The position numbers and the translations under genes were made by a program. From Bacteroidaceae bacterium (lineage in GTDB: Bacteria; Bacteroidota; Bacteroidia; Bacteroidales; Bacteroidaceae), in contig JAFUFW010000026.1 of the NCBI GenBank assembly GCA_017469685.1, positions 29,260 to 93,259 on the forward strand: a stretch of DNA of 64,000 nt, read 5' to 3'. This document shows, piece by piece, positions 45,987 to 54,385 of this stretch (positions within the stretch are counted from its first letter, which is position 1; every line of letters begins with the position of its first letter). A model generated the notes under the pieces. It saw only the letters and a program-made list of their open reading frames with translations, made no database searches and was not told where the DNA came from.

Positions 45987-46018
45987 TTTGGTGGAATAAA
46001 TAAAAGACTCTATCTTTG
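45987..46018 (+). promoter_or_regulatory. Promoter of greA
   Basis: TTTG at 45987-45990 (-33) and TATCTTTG at 46011-46018 (-7) are 20 bases apart, an exact match to the Bacteroidota consensus. The leader before the ATG at 46202 is about 175 bases and holds no visible ORF. Together with the terminator upstream this accounts for the gap 45780-46201. Confidence 0.8.
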
Positions 46019-46201
46019 TCGACGATAAAAGCATAAATAGAAGGGTTCTGCGACCAAAGCGGAGCTCTTTTACTTTTGTCTACTTTGCTGCCTGCCCTTA
46101 ATCATAAGGCCTTGCCTGCAAATAACCTTATATCAAGCTACTAAACCTTTCCGCCGACCATGTCGGCACTCAAATAGTAAATAAACAAGACTTAACTATA
46201 A

Positions 46202-46672
46202 ATGGCTTACATGACACAAAAGGGCTACGACAAACTCGTAGCCGAGCTTCAGCAGTTGGAATCTGTTGAACGCCCCAAAGCTTCGGCGGCTATCGCAGAG
46301 GCTCGCGACAAAGGCGACCTCAGCGAGAATGCTGAATACGAGGCTGCCAAGGAGGCGCAGAGCCTCTTGGAGATGAAAATCACACAGCTGAAGATGACTA
46401 TCGCCGATGCCAAGATCATCGACACCAGCAAACTTAATGCCGACACGGTGCAGATCCTTACCCGAGTGGAGCTGAAGAACGTGAAGAACGGTGCCAAGAT
46501 GGCGTACACCATTGTCAGCGAGACCGAGGCTAACCTTCGCGAAGGCAAGATTAGCGTGAAGACACCCATCGCACAGGGATTGCTGGGCAAGAAGGTCGGC
46601 GATGTCGTGGAGATTCGCGTCCCTCAGGGGCTCATTCACCTCGAAGTGCTCGGCATCAGCTACGAAGAGTAG
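46202..46672 (+). CDS. greA: Transcription elongation factor GreA
   Basis: A 156-residue protein of standard length. The N-terminal coiled coil (about 5-75, MTQKGYDKLVAELQQLESVERPKASAAIAEARDKGDLSENAEYEAAKEAQ) carries the acidic tip (GDLSENAEY) that enters the RNA polymerase secondary channel to trigger transcript cleavage. The C-terminal FKBP-like domain (VSETEANLREGKISVKTPIAQGLLGKKVGDVVEI) is complete. It has its own promoter and is followed by the HIT gene after 173 bases. Confidence 0.97.
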   Translation: MAYMTQKGYDKLVAELQQLESVERPKASAAIAEARDKGDLSENAEYEAAKEAQSLLEMKITQLKMTIADAKIIDTSKLNADTVQILTRVELKNVKNGAKMAYTIVSETEANLREGKISVKTPIAQGLLGKKVGDVVEIRVPQGLIHLEVLGISYEE

Positions 46673-46845
46673 GGCACGGCCTGCGGCCGTAGCCTTTTTC
46701 ACGGGCTTTGCCCGTAGTTGAAGGTTTAAGGTTCTTCGCAGTGCGCGCTCGGCATCCCGCGCTCGAGTTCTGCTCGCTTGTTCCCGTAGGGTCTCAAGAG
46801 GAGTAATTTTTCACTTTTCATTTTTCACTTTTCATTTTTCATGCC
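46673..46845. other. Spacer between greA and HIT gene with hairpins and repeat
   Basis: It holds GGCC/GGCC and ACGGGC/GCCCGT small hairpins right after greA (about 46677-46715), which may terminate it, and the inverse GAAAAGTGAAAAAT repeat at 46807-46842 directly before the HIT start. No gene is seen. Confidence 0.55.
46807..46842. repeat. Tandem GAAAAGTGAAAAAT repeat, inverse orientation
   Basis: About two and a half copies of the unit seen at 44485-44530, reading on the opposite strand, four bases before the HIT gene start codon. Confidence 0.8.
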
Positions 46846-47241
46846 ATGTCTATCTTCAGTAAGATAGCCGCCGGCGAGATTCCAAGCTACTGCTGCGCCG
46901 CCGACGATGAGTTCTATGCATTCCTCGACATCAACCCGATGGCGAAAGGTCACACCCTCGTAATTCCCCGCCGCGAAGTCGACTACATCTTCGACCTCGA
47001 GGACGACGAGCTGGCCCGCCTGCACGTGTTTGCCGCCCGGGTGGCACGTGCCATCAAGAAGGTCATCCCCTGCGTGAAAGTCGGCGAAGCCGTGCTGGGC
47101 CTTGAGGTGCCCCACGCCCACATCCACCTCATCCCCATGCAGAGCGAGCGCGACATGCTCTTCTCCAACCCCAAGCTGCAGCTGCCGGCCGAGGAGATGC
47201 AGGCCGTGGCCGACGCCATACGCGCCAATTTCCAAGGCTGA
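46846..47241 (+). CDS. HIT family nucleotide hydrolase
   Basis: A 131-residue protein of the Hint branch: FSKIAAGEIPSYCCAADDEFYAFLDINPMAKGHTLVIPRR at the N-terminus and the histidine triad HAHIHLIP (His90, His92, His94) toward the C-terminus. HIT proteins hydrolyse adenosine phosphoramidates and related nucleotides. It is followed by a perfect terminator, and probably has its own transcript. Confidence 0.94.
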   Translation: MSIFSKIAAGEIPSYCCAADDEFYAFLDINPMAKGHTLVIPRREVDYIFDLEDDELARLHVFAARVARAIKKVIPCVKVGEAVLGLEVPHAHIHLIPMQSERDMLFSNPKLQLPAEEMQAVADAIRANFQG

Positions 47242-47269
47242 ACCGCTCTCAGTACATATATTAAAAAGA

Positions 47270-47297
47270 AAATCCCGCCCTACGGCGGGATTTCTTT
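47270..47297 (+). terminator. Terminator after the HIT gene
   Basis: AAATCCCGCC (47270-47279) pairs with GGCGGGATTT (47284-47293) around a four-base loop, followed by CTTTT. Confidence 0.9.
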
Positions 47298-47409
47298 TAT
47301 TCATAATGGAGGCGGCTGTCATTCAATGCAGGCGGTCGAAAGAGCCAACGCATATGGTCGCATTTGCCTACACGCCCAGTCTCATTCGCCGATACGTCCG
47401 CACGTGTGA

Positions 47410-47433
47410 GGTGTCCCACCATGGTGGGACACC
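47410..47433. repeat. Perfect 24-base palindrome, copy 2
   Basis: Identical to 22497-22520 (arm GGTGTCCCACCA plus its reverse complement), but with no flanking A/T tracts of the terminator kind. Flanks differ, so only the palindrome is shared. Confidence 0.85.
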
Positions 47434-47453
47434 TTGATGTCTTAAGACAATCT

Positions 47454-47519
47454 GCCAAAAGTTATAAGAGTTATCGCCAAAAGTCCCAAGACTTTTTGCC
47501 AATAGTCCCAAGAGTTCTT
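47454..47519. repeat. 22-base tandem repeat, three copies
   Basis: Units start at 47454, 47476 and 47498, each beginning GCCAA(A/T)AGT; a degenerate fourth unit may precede them at 47432. The last unit runs into the 51-base dispersed repeat. Confidence 0.8.
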
Positions 47520-47565
47520 CCGCCTCGATTTTTTCTCGAAGCAGGGTCATGGCGCAGCGAAAGGA
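47515..47565. repeat. 51-base dispersed repeat, copy 1
   Basis: Begins TTCTTCCGCCTCG and ends GCGCAGCGAAAGGA. It matches 58847-58897 in the same orientation at 50 of 51 positions (A versus T at position 14). Confidence 0.85.
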
Positions 47566-47685
47566 CGCTTTCATGCCTTGCTGAAGTCTGTTTTGAACAA
47601 ATTTTTTGCTATCATCTCCTTCCCATCGGCCGCCGCTTGTGGAGGATTACGGTGGCAGTGGAGTTGCAGGGTTTCTTATAGATCT

Positions 47686-49203
47686 TTACTCCTGATTACC
47701 ATTTATGACGGTTTCAGCTCTTTTCTTTATCCTATCAACATCTCCTGAAGGTACTTTAACGGGCTTGAGGAGGATTGTCCGGGCCATCTCTTTTGTCCGA
47801 GCACCATCGCCAAAAACTTCGTAGACATTCATGAGCCCTTCAAGCGGCGCGAAGCGTGACGGGCACATATTGGAGGCGAGCCTATATTCTTGCTTCGCTT
47901 CGGTATATCGTTCGAGGTGGAAGAGAATGTCGCCACGCAGGAGAGCGAGATCATAGCTGCTCCAAAAATTTCTGCAGCAATCATTCCAGTACAAGGCATC
48001 TTCGAATAGTCCTACTGTATAGCATTCTCGCGAGTATGCGTAGAGGTAATAAGGGTCGTGTTGTTGCAATTGTTCCAATCGTTTGTAAATACGGAGGGCC
48101 TTTTTGTGCCTGTGGCTGAGTGAGGCGTTTTCTGCTTTATTCAGCTCAAAAGAGGACGCCGCGTGAAGGCAGATGCCAGCGGAACTGATTATTGCAATTG
48201 TTGTGGCTGTCGCTTTTATCGTTTTTTTGTTAAGGATATGAACAGTCTTATGCCAAATGATTGAGACCCAAGACAGAATGAGCATTGACCAAACTAAGGG
48301 GTAGTGCAAAGGATATGATGCTACAGCAAACCAGCAAATCAGCATACATGTAAGCCTGAGTCCCTTATCTTGAACTTTAAATACGGGATAGAACAATAGG
48401 AGGATGATAGCCAAGAGCCCTGCTACGCCATAGTTTACCCACCATAGGAGATATTCACAGAGAGGATGACGAATGTCATCTGCGAGTGTTGCTGCTGGGT
48501 CGTCAGGATGCATATCGAAGAAGGAAGCTTGCCGAAGCATATAGTTGCGTTCAAATCCACCAGTTCCCCATCCTGCCAGGGGATGCTCAGCCACCATCTC
48601 CCACGTCTGCTGTAGTATAAACGCACGTCCTGAGGTAGAGGCTGACTTAATGGTAGACAGTCCAATGGCACCACAGGCGAATAGAGCAACCAACACCGTT
48701 CCCATGAACCACCTCTTGCTCTGAATCGTATTATTCGCTGATATCAACATCAGAGCCACTATTCCACAACGAGATTGAGATGCAATAACGGCACAAGCCA
48801 TTATAGTCGTCATCGCTATCGTTGCCCATTTATTTTTCATACCACCTTCTGTTCCTCCGTTATTCAATGCCATCACGCAGCAGAGGCTAATGGCAAGCCC
48901 AGCGGGATTGTCGAAAGGCCCATGAGCAGCCACCCAGCCATTGAAAGCACTTTCGGCGATAGCCCATATACTAACAATAGAAGCTGCTGCAGTCAGCATA
49001 AGCTTTATGTAAGGTTTAATATCGTCCTTAAGCCTACCTCTGGCATAGGTAATAATAATGGCACACAGACCTAAGCCGAACAGATACCATTTGGGCAGAA
49101 TGTCGCCATCCACAAAAAGGCCCACTTCCGGCAGGAAGCAGGCCAATGCAATAATAGCAGCACATATTGTGTTATTCCCGATTCTTTGCATTCTCTCTAT
49201 CAT
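47686..49203 (-). CDS. O-antigen-ligase-like membrane protein with TPR tail
   Basis: A protein of about 505 residues if translation starts at ATG 49203 (MIERMQRIGNN); ATG 49191 is equally possible, and longer starts only read through the previous gene in another frame. It has about ten transmembrane segments and a Wzy/WaaL-type signature (FDNPAGLAISL, AEHPLAGWGTGGFERNY, HPLCEYLLWWVNYG). The last 170 residues form TPR-like helices (HKKALRIYKRLEQLQQHDPYY, ERYTEAKQEYRLASNMCP). Similar proteins in Bacteroidota are annotated as O-antigen ligase or polymerase. It ends the accessory locus and overlaps the previous gene, suggesting co-transcription. Confidence 0.75.
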   Translation of the reverse strand: MIERMQRIGNNTICAAIIALACFLPEVGLFVDGDILPKWYLFGLGLCAIIITYARGRLKDDIKPYIKLMLTAAASIVSIWAIAESAFNGWVAAHGPFDNPAGLAISLCCVMALNNGGTEGGMKNKWATIAMTTIMACAVIASQSRCGIVALMLISANNTIQSKRWFMGTVLVALFACGAIGLSTIKSASTSGRAFILQQTWEMVAEHPLAGWGTGGFERNYMLRQASFFDMHPDDPAATLADDIRHPLCEYLLWWVNYGVAGLLAIILLLFYPVFKVQDKGLRLTCMLICWFAVASYPLHYPLVWSMLILSWVSIIWHKTVHILNKKTIKATATTIAIISSAGICLHAASSFELNKAENASLSHRHKKALRIYKRLEQLQQHDPYYLYAYSRECYTVGLFEDALYWNDCCRNFWSSYDLALLRGDILFHLERYTEAKQEYRLASNMCPSRFAPLEGLMNVYEVFGDGARTKEMARTILLKPVKVPSGDVDRIKKRAETVINGNQE

Positions 49204-50881
49204 GCTTGAGCAGCTCACGAAGGAAGAGGCGCGACTGGTCGCCATAAGTGTACATCGGTCTGCAGAACACATCGCCTTCACGTGTGATGGTCGTGTTGCC
49301 AGGCAAGATATAGTCATGTAGAGCCTCTTGGAGATTTACCATATCTTCCACGCCAATGTATACGACATCAACGTCAGCAACATACATCTTGCATTCTTGC
49401 TGAAGCAGGAACTTGAAATGCTCCAACTCACTGTCGTCAAACCCGCGACTCACCACGAGGACGAAATGAAAATAAGGACCTTCAAAGTCGGCTGCCACAT
49501 CGATGAAAAGCTCAAGATATTTCAAATACCGATCTTTTTGGTAGGGAGTCGTAAGAAAAAGTTCCGTATATCTGGCATCCGAACGGTTTGTAATGCTGTC
49601 AATGAATTCCTGTGCTCTTACATTCGTCACACGGTATGTTGGATAACGTTCTGAGCCAGGGTTGCTCATGGCTTGCGGTTTGGCGAATTTGCGTAACGCT
49701 GAGGATTCGGGAACGAGCGAAGCCTGCCAGCGATTGCAATACAACAGGCTCATGTCTGACCAGTCAATCTCCGACTTGATAGGAAGCATTTCATTATCAA
49801 TTCCGCTTTCCTTATGGCCTTGCTTTTGGCGTAATTCATTAATCTCATATTGCCTTTGAGCGCGGGAATGCTGGTATGCCTCTTCACGCCGCAAGCGGAA
49901 GTTGTTCATTAATAAATGATTCTCCCAACTGGAAAGCTTGTGTTTCCACGACATATACTTAAAGAGCTCACTCGCCGTGGCATCAAGCTCCTGAAGCCTT
50001 TCAGTAAAGGACGCAATGCTCTTTGAGCTTTGCACATATATGAATTCCTGCCAGAACAGATTATTTGGAATTTCTTGAAGGTCTGGATATGTGGGTCGGC
50101 CCGCATTGTTGTTGTATGTAATCTTCTCGTTCCATTGGCCGTAGTTGTCAACTTGAATATTCAAAGTGTCTCCAGGGCGGATATAGAATTGTATGTCCCT
50201 CCTTAGATCCAGCGACAGGCGAGTCATTTTAGGATAATCCAACAGGAAGGAATGCTCGAAAGAGCCGTCAGCATGAATCTGTGACAGCTTCTCTAAACGA
50301 TGAGTGTTCTGTAGTTCCTGACTATTATTGTACTCCAAACGTGCGATGTGAGGCATTGTCTGACGGTCGTATCCGGTAATCCGCACACGAACCACAGCCG
50401 TATCGGGCACGAACCATCGCTCTGCGGTCTCAGCACTGTCCACGGCCTCATCTATTTCGGGCAGCCGGAGCTTAGCTCCTTTCTTATGAATGCCGAAAAT
50501 CTTGAAGTTCACAGGATCCTCCCCTTCAATGATATCGAACACCTTTGTCCCTTTGGGCAATGGATCAAACATCAGAGTGAAAGTAGTCTGACCGTTATCG
50601 CCAATCCACTGCTCTTCGTCCAACTCTATGCCTTCGGCACCTATCACCTGATGCCTTACCCCCGCCTCATCGGAGGCATAAATGGAGCGCGAAATCTTGA
50701 ACCATGAATTAGGAGTAGATGCATAGCTTATAGAAACAAAAGTATAATCAGCAGAAAAACGTACTGACTCCACTGTCGCATTCTCCTGTGTAGAATACAA
50801 TGACAGGAAACTAACCTTATCCTGTTTATGAGCGTAAACGGATAAGGGTAGTAACAATAAAACAAACAACCAATTCTTCAT
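49172..50881 (-). CDS. 570-residue secreted protein, cassette copy 2 (thioredoxin-fold-like C-terminus)
   Basis: A 569-residue protein with signal peptide (1-17, SVYAH). The N-terminal beta region ends in DPLPKGTKVFDIIEG, a phrase seen in many Bacteroidota envelope proteins. The middle (FYIRPGDTLNIQVDNYGQWNEKITYNN) is DUF4369-like and is followed by a helical part. The last 130 residues (HFVLVVSRGFDDSELEHFKFLLQQE...ITREGDVFCRPMY...LRELL) resemble a thioredoxin fold without CXXC. It is a paralogue of the protein at 52130-53854 along its whole length. It follows two small lipoproteins after 20 bases. Function unknown. Confidence 0.7.
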   Translation of the reverse strand: MKNWLFVLLLLPLSVYAHKQDKVSFLSLYSTQENATVESVRFSADYTFVSISYASTPNSWFKISRSIYASDEAGVRHQVIGAEGIELDEEQWIGDNGQTTFTLMFDPLPKGTKVFDIIEGEDPVNFKIFGIHKKGAKLRLPEIDEAVDSAETAERWFVPDTAVVRVRITGYDRQTMPHIARLEYNNSQELQNTHRLEKLSQIHADGSFEHSFLLDYPKMTRLSLDLRRDIQFYIRPGDTLNIQVDNYGQWNEKITYNNNAGRPTYPDLQEIPNNLFWQEFIYVQSSKSIASFTERLQELDATASELFKYMSWKHKLSSWENHLLMNNFRLRREEAYQHSRAQRQYEINELRQKQGHKESGIDNEMLPIKSEIDWSDMSLLYCNRWQASLVPESSALRKFAKPQAMSNPGSERYPTYRVTNVRAQEFIDSITNRSDARYTELFLTTPYQKDRYLKYLELFIDVAADFEGPYFHFVLVVSRGFDDSELEHFKFLLQQECKMYVADVDVVYIGVEDMVNLQEALHDYILPGNTTITREGDVFCRPMYTYGDQSRLFLRELLKHDRENAKNRE

Positions 50882-50901
50882 AATACTATTCTGTGTTAGG
50901 A

Positions 50902-51435
50902 TTAATACGGAACAATAAATGAGCTAATGCTTGTGCTGCCTTGACTTTCGAAGTTACCTTGGTCTGTCCATGAAACATCTCCAGTATAAACATTAATCGT
51001 TCCTGTAATAATTTTGAAATGAAAAGTGTAAGTTATTGATGATGTTGGAATGTCCCAAGCCGCGGAACAACTGATGACGTCTGCTTTGCATAGAGGGGTG
51101 GCACAGCCAACGCTAATGGCAGAGCATTCTATATCTGTTCTTCCACATTCGCCAGTCGTTGTTGTCGGCCAAGAGAATTTTGCAGAACAATTAAAATCAC
51201 CCCAGTTGGTGTTTTTGATGCAATGCCCATTTGTAGAACCACCATTGATTAGCCCGCTGGCTGGAGCTGGTAACCCGGGGGCTGGTTCGGGCGCACGAGT
51301 AGCTCTGCGTCCCGATTGTGTACTATATTCTATATCATCCCATTCTTCAGATGGGTCAATTTCGTTGCAGCTTATATATAAGGCCGAAGGAGCAACAAGG
51401 AATAATGCAGAGATAGATAATAGTTTGATTCTCAT
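50902..51435 (-). CDS. Small Cys-rich lipoprotein, type B (cassette copy 2)
   Basis: A 177-residue lipoprotein (lipid Cys23, ISC). The leader continues with EYST (36-39) and RRATR (43-47), then a Pro/Ala-rich linker, then a body with eight more Cys residues (NCSAKFSWP, ECGRTDIECSAISVGC, LCKADVISC). The leader pattern is shared by three other lipoproteins in this locus. The body has the WP motif of the type-B protein at 53859. Separated from the type-A neighbour by two bases. Function unknown. Confidence 0.65.
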   Translation of the reverse strand: MRIKLLSISALFLVAPSALYISCNEIDPSEEWDDIEYSTQSGRRATRAPEPAPGLPAPASGLINGGSTNGHCIKNTNWGDFNCSAKFSWPTTTTGECGRTDIECSAISVGCATPLCKADVISCSAAWDIPTSSITYTFHFKIITGTINVYTGDVSWTDQGNFESQGSTSISSFIVPY

Positions 51436-51437
51436 TT

Positions 51438-51965
51438 TTAATTGTTTTGTTTTATGTTGATATTTTTTGGCGTAAAGTTAACTGGATCTTCAAATTCTAT
51501 TTTGTAGTTGCCGCCTCCACCTATTGGGTCAAAACTTCCTTTTATCTGAATCTGCCCATAAATATGCCCGTCAAACAGATCCCATAGTAAGTTAGCAACT
51601 TCGACGTGTGCATTGCCAGTGTTCGGACTTTTCGCCCAGGCTTCTGAAGTATTTACAAGCGATTTATTGTTTGTTATACTAGGGTTGCTCCTTTTTATAT
51701 ATCCCTCAGACCATCCTATTACAACCTCAACAGGAATTGCATGACCAATTGTTATGGTGTCACAACCGGCTTCAACTATTTTGTCTGTGAAGTCTATCGT
51801 AGGAGTTTGAGGCGTTTCAGCCGCTCTAGTCTTCCTCGCACTAGCTAATGTCGAGAATTCTTGTGCGTCATAGAAGTCGTCTTCCGCTTCAACGCTACAA
51901 CTTCCAAAGATTGGTGTTCCCAACATTGAAGCTATAAATGCGTAAATGACATACTGTTTTTTCAT
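51438..51965 (-). CDS. Small lipoprotein, type A (cassette copy 2)
   Basis: A 175-residue lipoprotein (Cys23 in FGSC). The leader has EFST (36-39) and RKTR (44-47), followed by a body with GWSEGY and a mainly beta composition (EVEVANLLWDLF, IYGQIQIKGSF types). The W-[ST]-E-G-Y motif recurs in the type-A protein at 54386. Starts the second cassette, about 165 bases after the end of the first. Function unknown. Confidence 0.65.
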   Translation of the reverse strand: MKKQYVIYAFIASMLGTPIFGSCSVEAEDDFYDAQEFSTLASARKTRAAETPQTPTIDFTDKIVEAGCDTITIGHAIPVEVVIGWSEGYIKRSNPSITNNKSLVNTSEAWAKSPNTGNAHVEVANLLWDLFDGHIYGQIQIKGSFDPIGGGGNYKIEFEDPVNFTPKNINIKQNN

Positions 51966-52129
51966 CGCTGTTAATTATTAGGTGATAAATCAATGTTTAC
52001 AATTGCTAAAACAACCTTCGCCTGTGATATGCTGTCCTTGAATAAGTATCCTAATGGGCGGTTTGTCTTGTCATCAGTAAAGATAGTATAGCAGGAAGAA
52101 TATCTTGCATTAATATTAGCACTATTATT

Positions 52130-53854
52130 TTAGTTTCTATTCGTTGCATTTTTTTTGTCCCGCTTTAGCAGTTCACGGAAGCTGTCACGGAAACTAGTCT
52201 CTTGTGTAAGGAATAACGGCCAGCGAAAGACTTCACCATCCTTCGTTAGTGTTATATTAAAAGGAGCTGAGATTTGACGGAATGATGTTTGGACAGAGAG
52301 AAAGTCCTCATGGGTCAATGTGATAATGTGTGGGCAATAATAACTCAGGGAGCGGGTAAAGTCGGACAATTCTTCATTGCCGAGGTCCTCGTCTATCACA
52401 GCTACGAAGGCAATATCATCTGACTTTGAGAAGTCCGCAGTCAGGTGCCTTAACGACGAAAGATAACAGCTTGTTATCTTGTCATATGTAGGTTTCATGA
52501 ATGCGACTTCAAGATACTTGGAAGCAGTGCAAGCGATGATGCTGTCAATCAGAGTTTGCGTTTTAGCGTCTTTAATTCTATAGGTAGAGAATTGGAGCGC
52601 TGTCGGATTGCCTTTTGCAACAATGTTATCATCACCGAGTTCGGAAATGAGTATCCCATTTCGCTTAGCTATTTCTGCACACCTTTCATATATTTGTGTT
52701 ATACGAATTGAGGCGTCCTGCCAAATGTCATTATTAAGGAATGAGTAGTCTTTGAGAACTTTAATCTGAGTGCTGTCTTTGGAAGACTCTAACTGCTTTT
52801 GTTGCTCAACCGTCAGACTAAAAGCTTTACTCTCTCTGATTTCAGCCTTTTCGCATAAATGCGTTAGCTTCCAATCAGACATCAAAAGATGAGTTTCCCA
52901 GCCACTAAGGTGATATTTCCAAGAAAAATAATCGATTAGTTTCTCAACTTCTTCTGACAATGAATATAATTTATCGTCATACTGCTTGATTGAAGACTCG
53001 TTTCTTAGATCCTGAAGTCTCTCCCAGACTGCCTCCTTGTTGCAATTCATGAGATTACCATAACAAGGCTTGCCAGAGAGATTCTTGTAAGAAATGACCT
53101 CATTCCACTGACCAAAATGGTCAATTTGTATGTCCAATGTATCACCGGGGCGAATATAAAAAGATATACTTCTGCCTGACCAGTTGTCAATATAAGTCCA
53201 TGTGGAACTATCGACCAAGAATCCACAACAGAAAGAACCGTCCGGCTCAATCTTTAAGATTGTGGGACTTTGTTCCATGTCGAAAGGATTGACTCTCTTA
53301 CTCTCATAACCCACTTCCCATAGTGCCGGTATCGACCGTCTTTCATAACCATTAAAGCGCCCTCGGATAAACGCACTGTCTGGCTTTAAAACCGAAGAGA
53401 CTAATTCATTTTGATCCACAACACCTACGGCTCTTGGGATATTCAACTTTGCACTTGATCTATGAATACCATAGAGATAGAAGCCTCCGTGTAAATTGCC
53501 TTCAATGATGTCAAATAACTTAGTGCCCTTAGGCAGTGGGTCAAAATAGAGGGCGAAAGATACCTTGCCGTCATCGCCAAGCCATAGCCGCTCGCCCAGT
53601 TTTATACCCTCTGTACGTATTACTTTGTGGCGGTTGCACTCTTCATCGCAGGCATAGATGGATGGTGAAAGATTAATCCAAGAGTAAGGGGTGCCTGAGT
53701 AAGAAAGTACAACTTTTGTTGATAAATCAGATAATAAGATATCTTCTAGTAAGAGATTCTTATGTGACCCCAAAAGAGCCTCAAAGCTAATGGACTTTGC
53801 AGAAGCATATAATCCTGCAAATAACACAAAACAATATAATAGCAACCTTTTCAT
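52130..53854 (-). CDS. 570-residue secreted protein, cassette copy 1 (thioredoxin-fold-like C-terminus)
   Basis: A 574-residue protein with signal peptide (about 1-19, LYASAK). It aligns with the 569-residue protein at 49172 in length and in phrases: DPLPKGTKLFDIIEG, FYIRPGDTLDIQIDHFGQWNEVISYKN, SWKYHLSGWETHLLMS, ITLTKDGEVFRWPLF and the end LLKRDKKNATNRN. The C-terminal domain again looks like a thioredoxin fold without CXXC. It follows two small lipoproteins, with a four-base gap, as does its paralogue, showing that a three-gene unit was duplicated. Confidence 0.7.
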   Translation of the reverse strand: MKRLLLYCFVLFAGLYASAKSISFEALLGSHKNLLLEDILLSDLSTKVVLSYSGTPYSWINLSPSIYACDEECNRHKVIRTEGIKLGERLWLGDDGKVSFALYFDPLPKGTKLFDIIEGNLHGGFYLYGIHRSSAKLNIPRAVGVVDQNELVSSVLKPDSAFIRGRFNGYERRSIPALWEVGYESKRVNPFDMEQSPTILKIEPDGSFCCGFLVDSSTWTYIDNWSGRSISFYIRPGDTLDIQIDHFGQWNEVISYKNLSGKPCYGNLMNCNKEAVWERLQDLRNESSIKQYDDKLYSLSEEVEKLIDYFSWKYHLSGWETHLLMSDWKLTHLCEKAEIRESKAFSLTVEQQKQLESSKDSTQIKVLKDYSFLNNDIWQDASIRITQIYERCAEIAKRNGILISELGDDNIVAKGNPTALQFSTYRIKDAKTQTLIDSIIACTASKYLEVAFMKPTYDKITSCYLSSLRHLTADFSKSDDIAFVAVIDEDLGNEELSDFTRSLSYYCPHIITLTHEDFLSVQTSFRQISAPFNITLTKDGEVFRWPLFLTQETSFRDSFRELLKRDKKNATNRN

Positions 53855-53858
53855 TTTT

Positions 53859-54365
53859 CTAACGGATATAATTATCAGGAATCGGGTGATGACCTTTCAA
53901 TGAATCTGTCAAAATGTCACTAATAGAAACCCAGCGACCATATGAGTCTAATTCCATCTGGATGTAATTGTATTGTATGTTATATGCTATTGAAAATGAA
54001 TTCCATTGGCCAGTGCATTTGGTCGTAATGGAACTTTCTACTATCCTGACTTCTGGATGTCCGTCGCGTATAGCAACGCTGAGAGTGGGAACTTTATTTG
54101 GATTATTGCCATCATGACGAGAAACGTTGGGCCAACCAAAAGTACATGAGAAAAAGCCAATTGCGACCGTTTCGCTCCCGGCTATAATGTCGCCTAGCTT
54201 TGGCGATGGTGTATCAGCCATTCTGGTCTTTCGTTGGGGAGCACATGTTGCATATTCCGTATAATCTTCTTCTGTGTATATATCCGATTCATCTGCACAG
54301 CTGATTCCAAGTAATGAACAGATTAACAGACACAATAGAGCTTTGAATGTGTTTCTTGTTTTCAT
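53859..54365 (-). CDS. Small lipoprotein, type B (cassette copy 1)
   Basis: A 168-residue lipoprotein (Cys23 in GISC), leader with EYAT (37-40) and RKTR (45-48). The body has FFSCTFGWP, corresponding to the Cys/WP segment of the protein at 50902, then a beta-rich region (SIAYNIQYNYIQMELDSYG). Only four bases separate it from the 574-residue gene. Function unknown. Confidence 0.65.
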   Translation of the reverse strand: MKTRNTFKALLCLLICSLLGISCADESDIYTEEDYTEYATCAPQRKTRMADTPSPKLGDIIAGSETVAIGFFSCTFGWPNVSRHDGNNPNKVPTLSVAIRDGHPEVRIVESSITTKCTGQWNSFSIAYNIQYNYIQMELDSYGRWVSISDILTDSLKGHHPIPDNYIR

Positions 54366-54385
54366 GTGATTATTGATGATGGCTA

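Larger units (their letters stand above)
47298..47685. other. Repeat-rich intergenic region
   Basis: No credible gene. It carries the perfect palindrome (47410-47433), a 22-base tandem repeat (47454-47519) and a 51-base dispersed repeat (47515-47565), lying between the HIT terminator and the AT-rich accessory locus. Confidence 0.75.

Noticed and set aside
47368-47574. Minus-strand frame of 68 residues starting MKASFRCAMTLLREK
   Set aside because: It comes from the 51-base repeat; the same phrase MTLLREK arises at the second repeat copy (58613-58882) with a different continuation.
47364-47681. Plus-strand frame of 105 residues after the HIT gene
   Set aside because: It runs through the palindrome, the tandem repeat and the dispersed repeat, so its protein is a translation of repeats.
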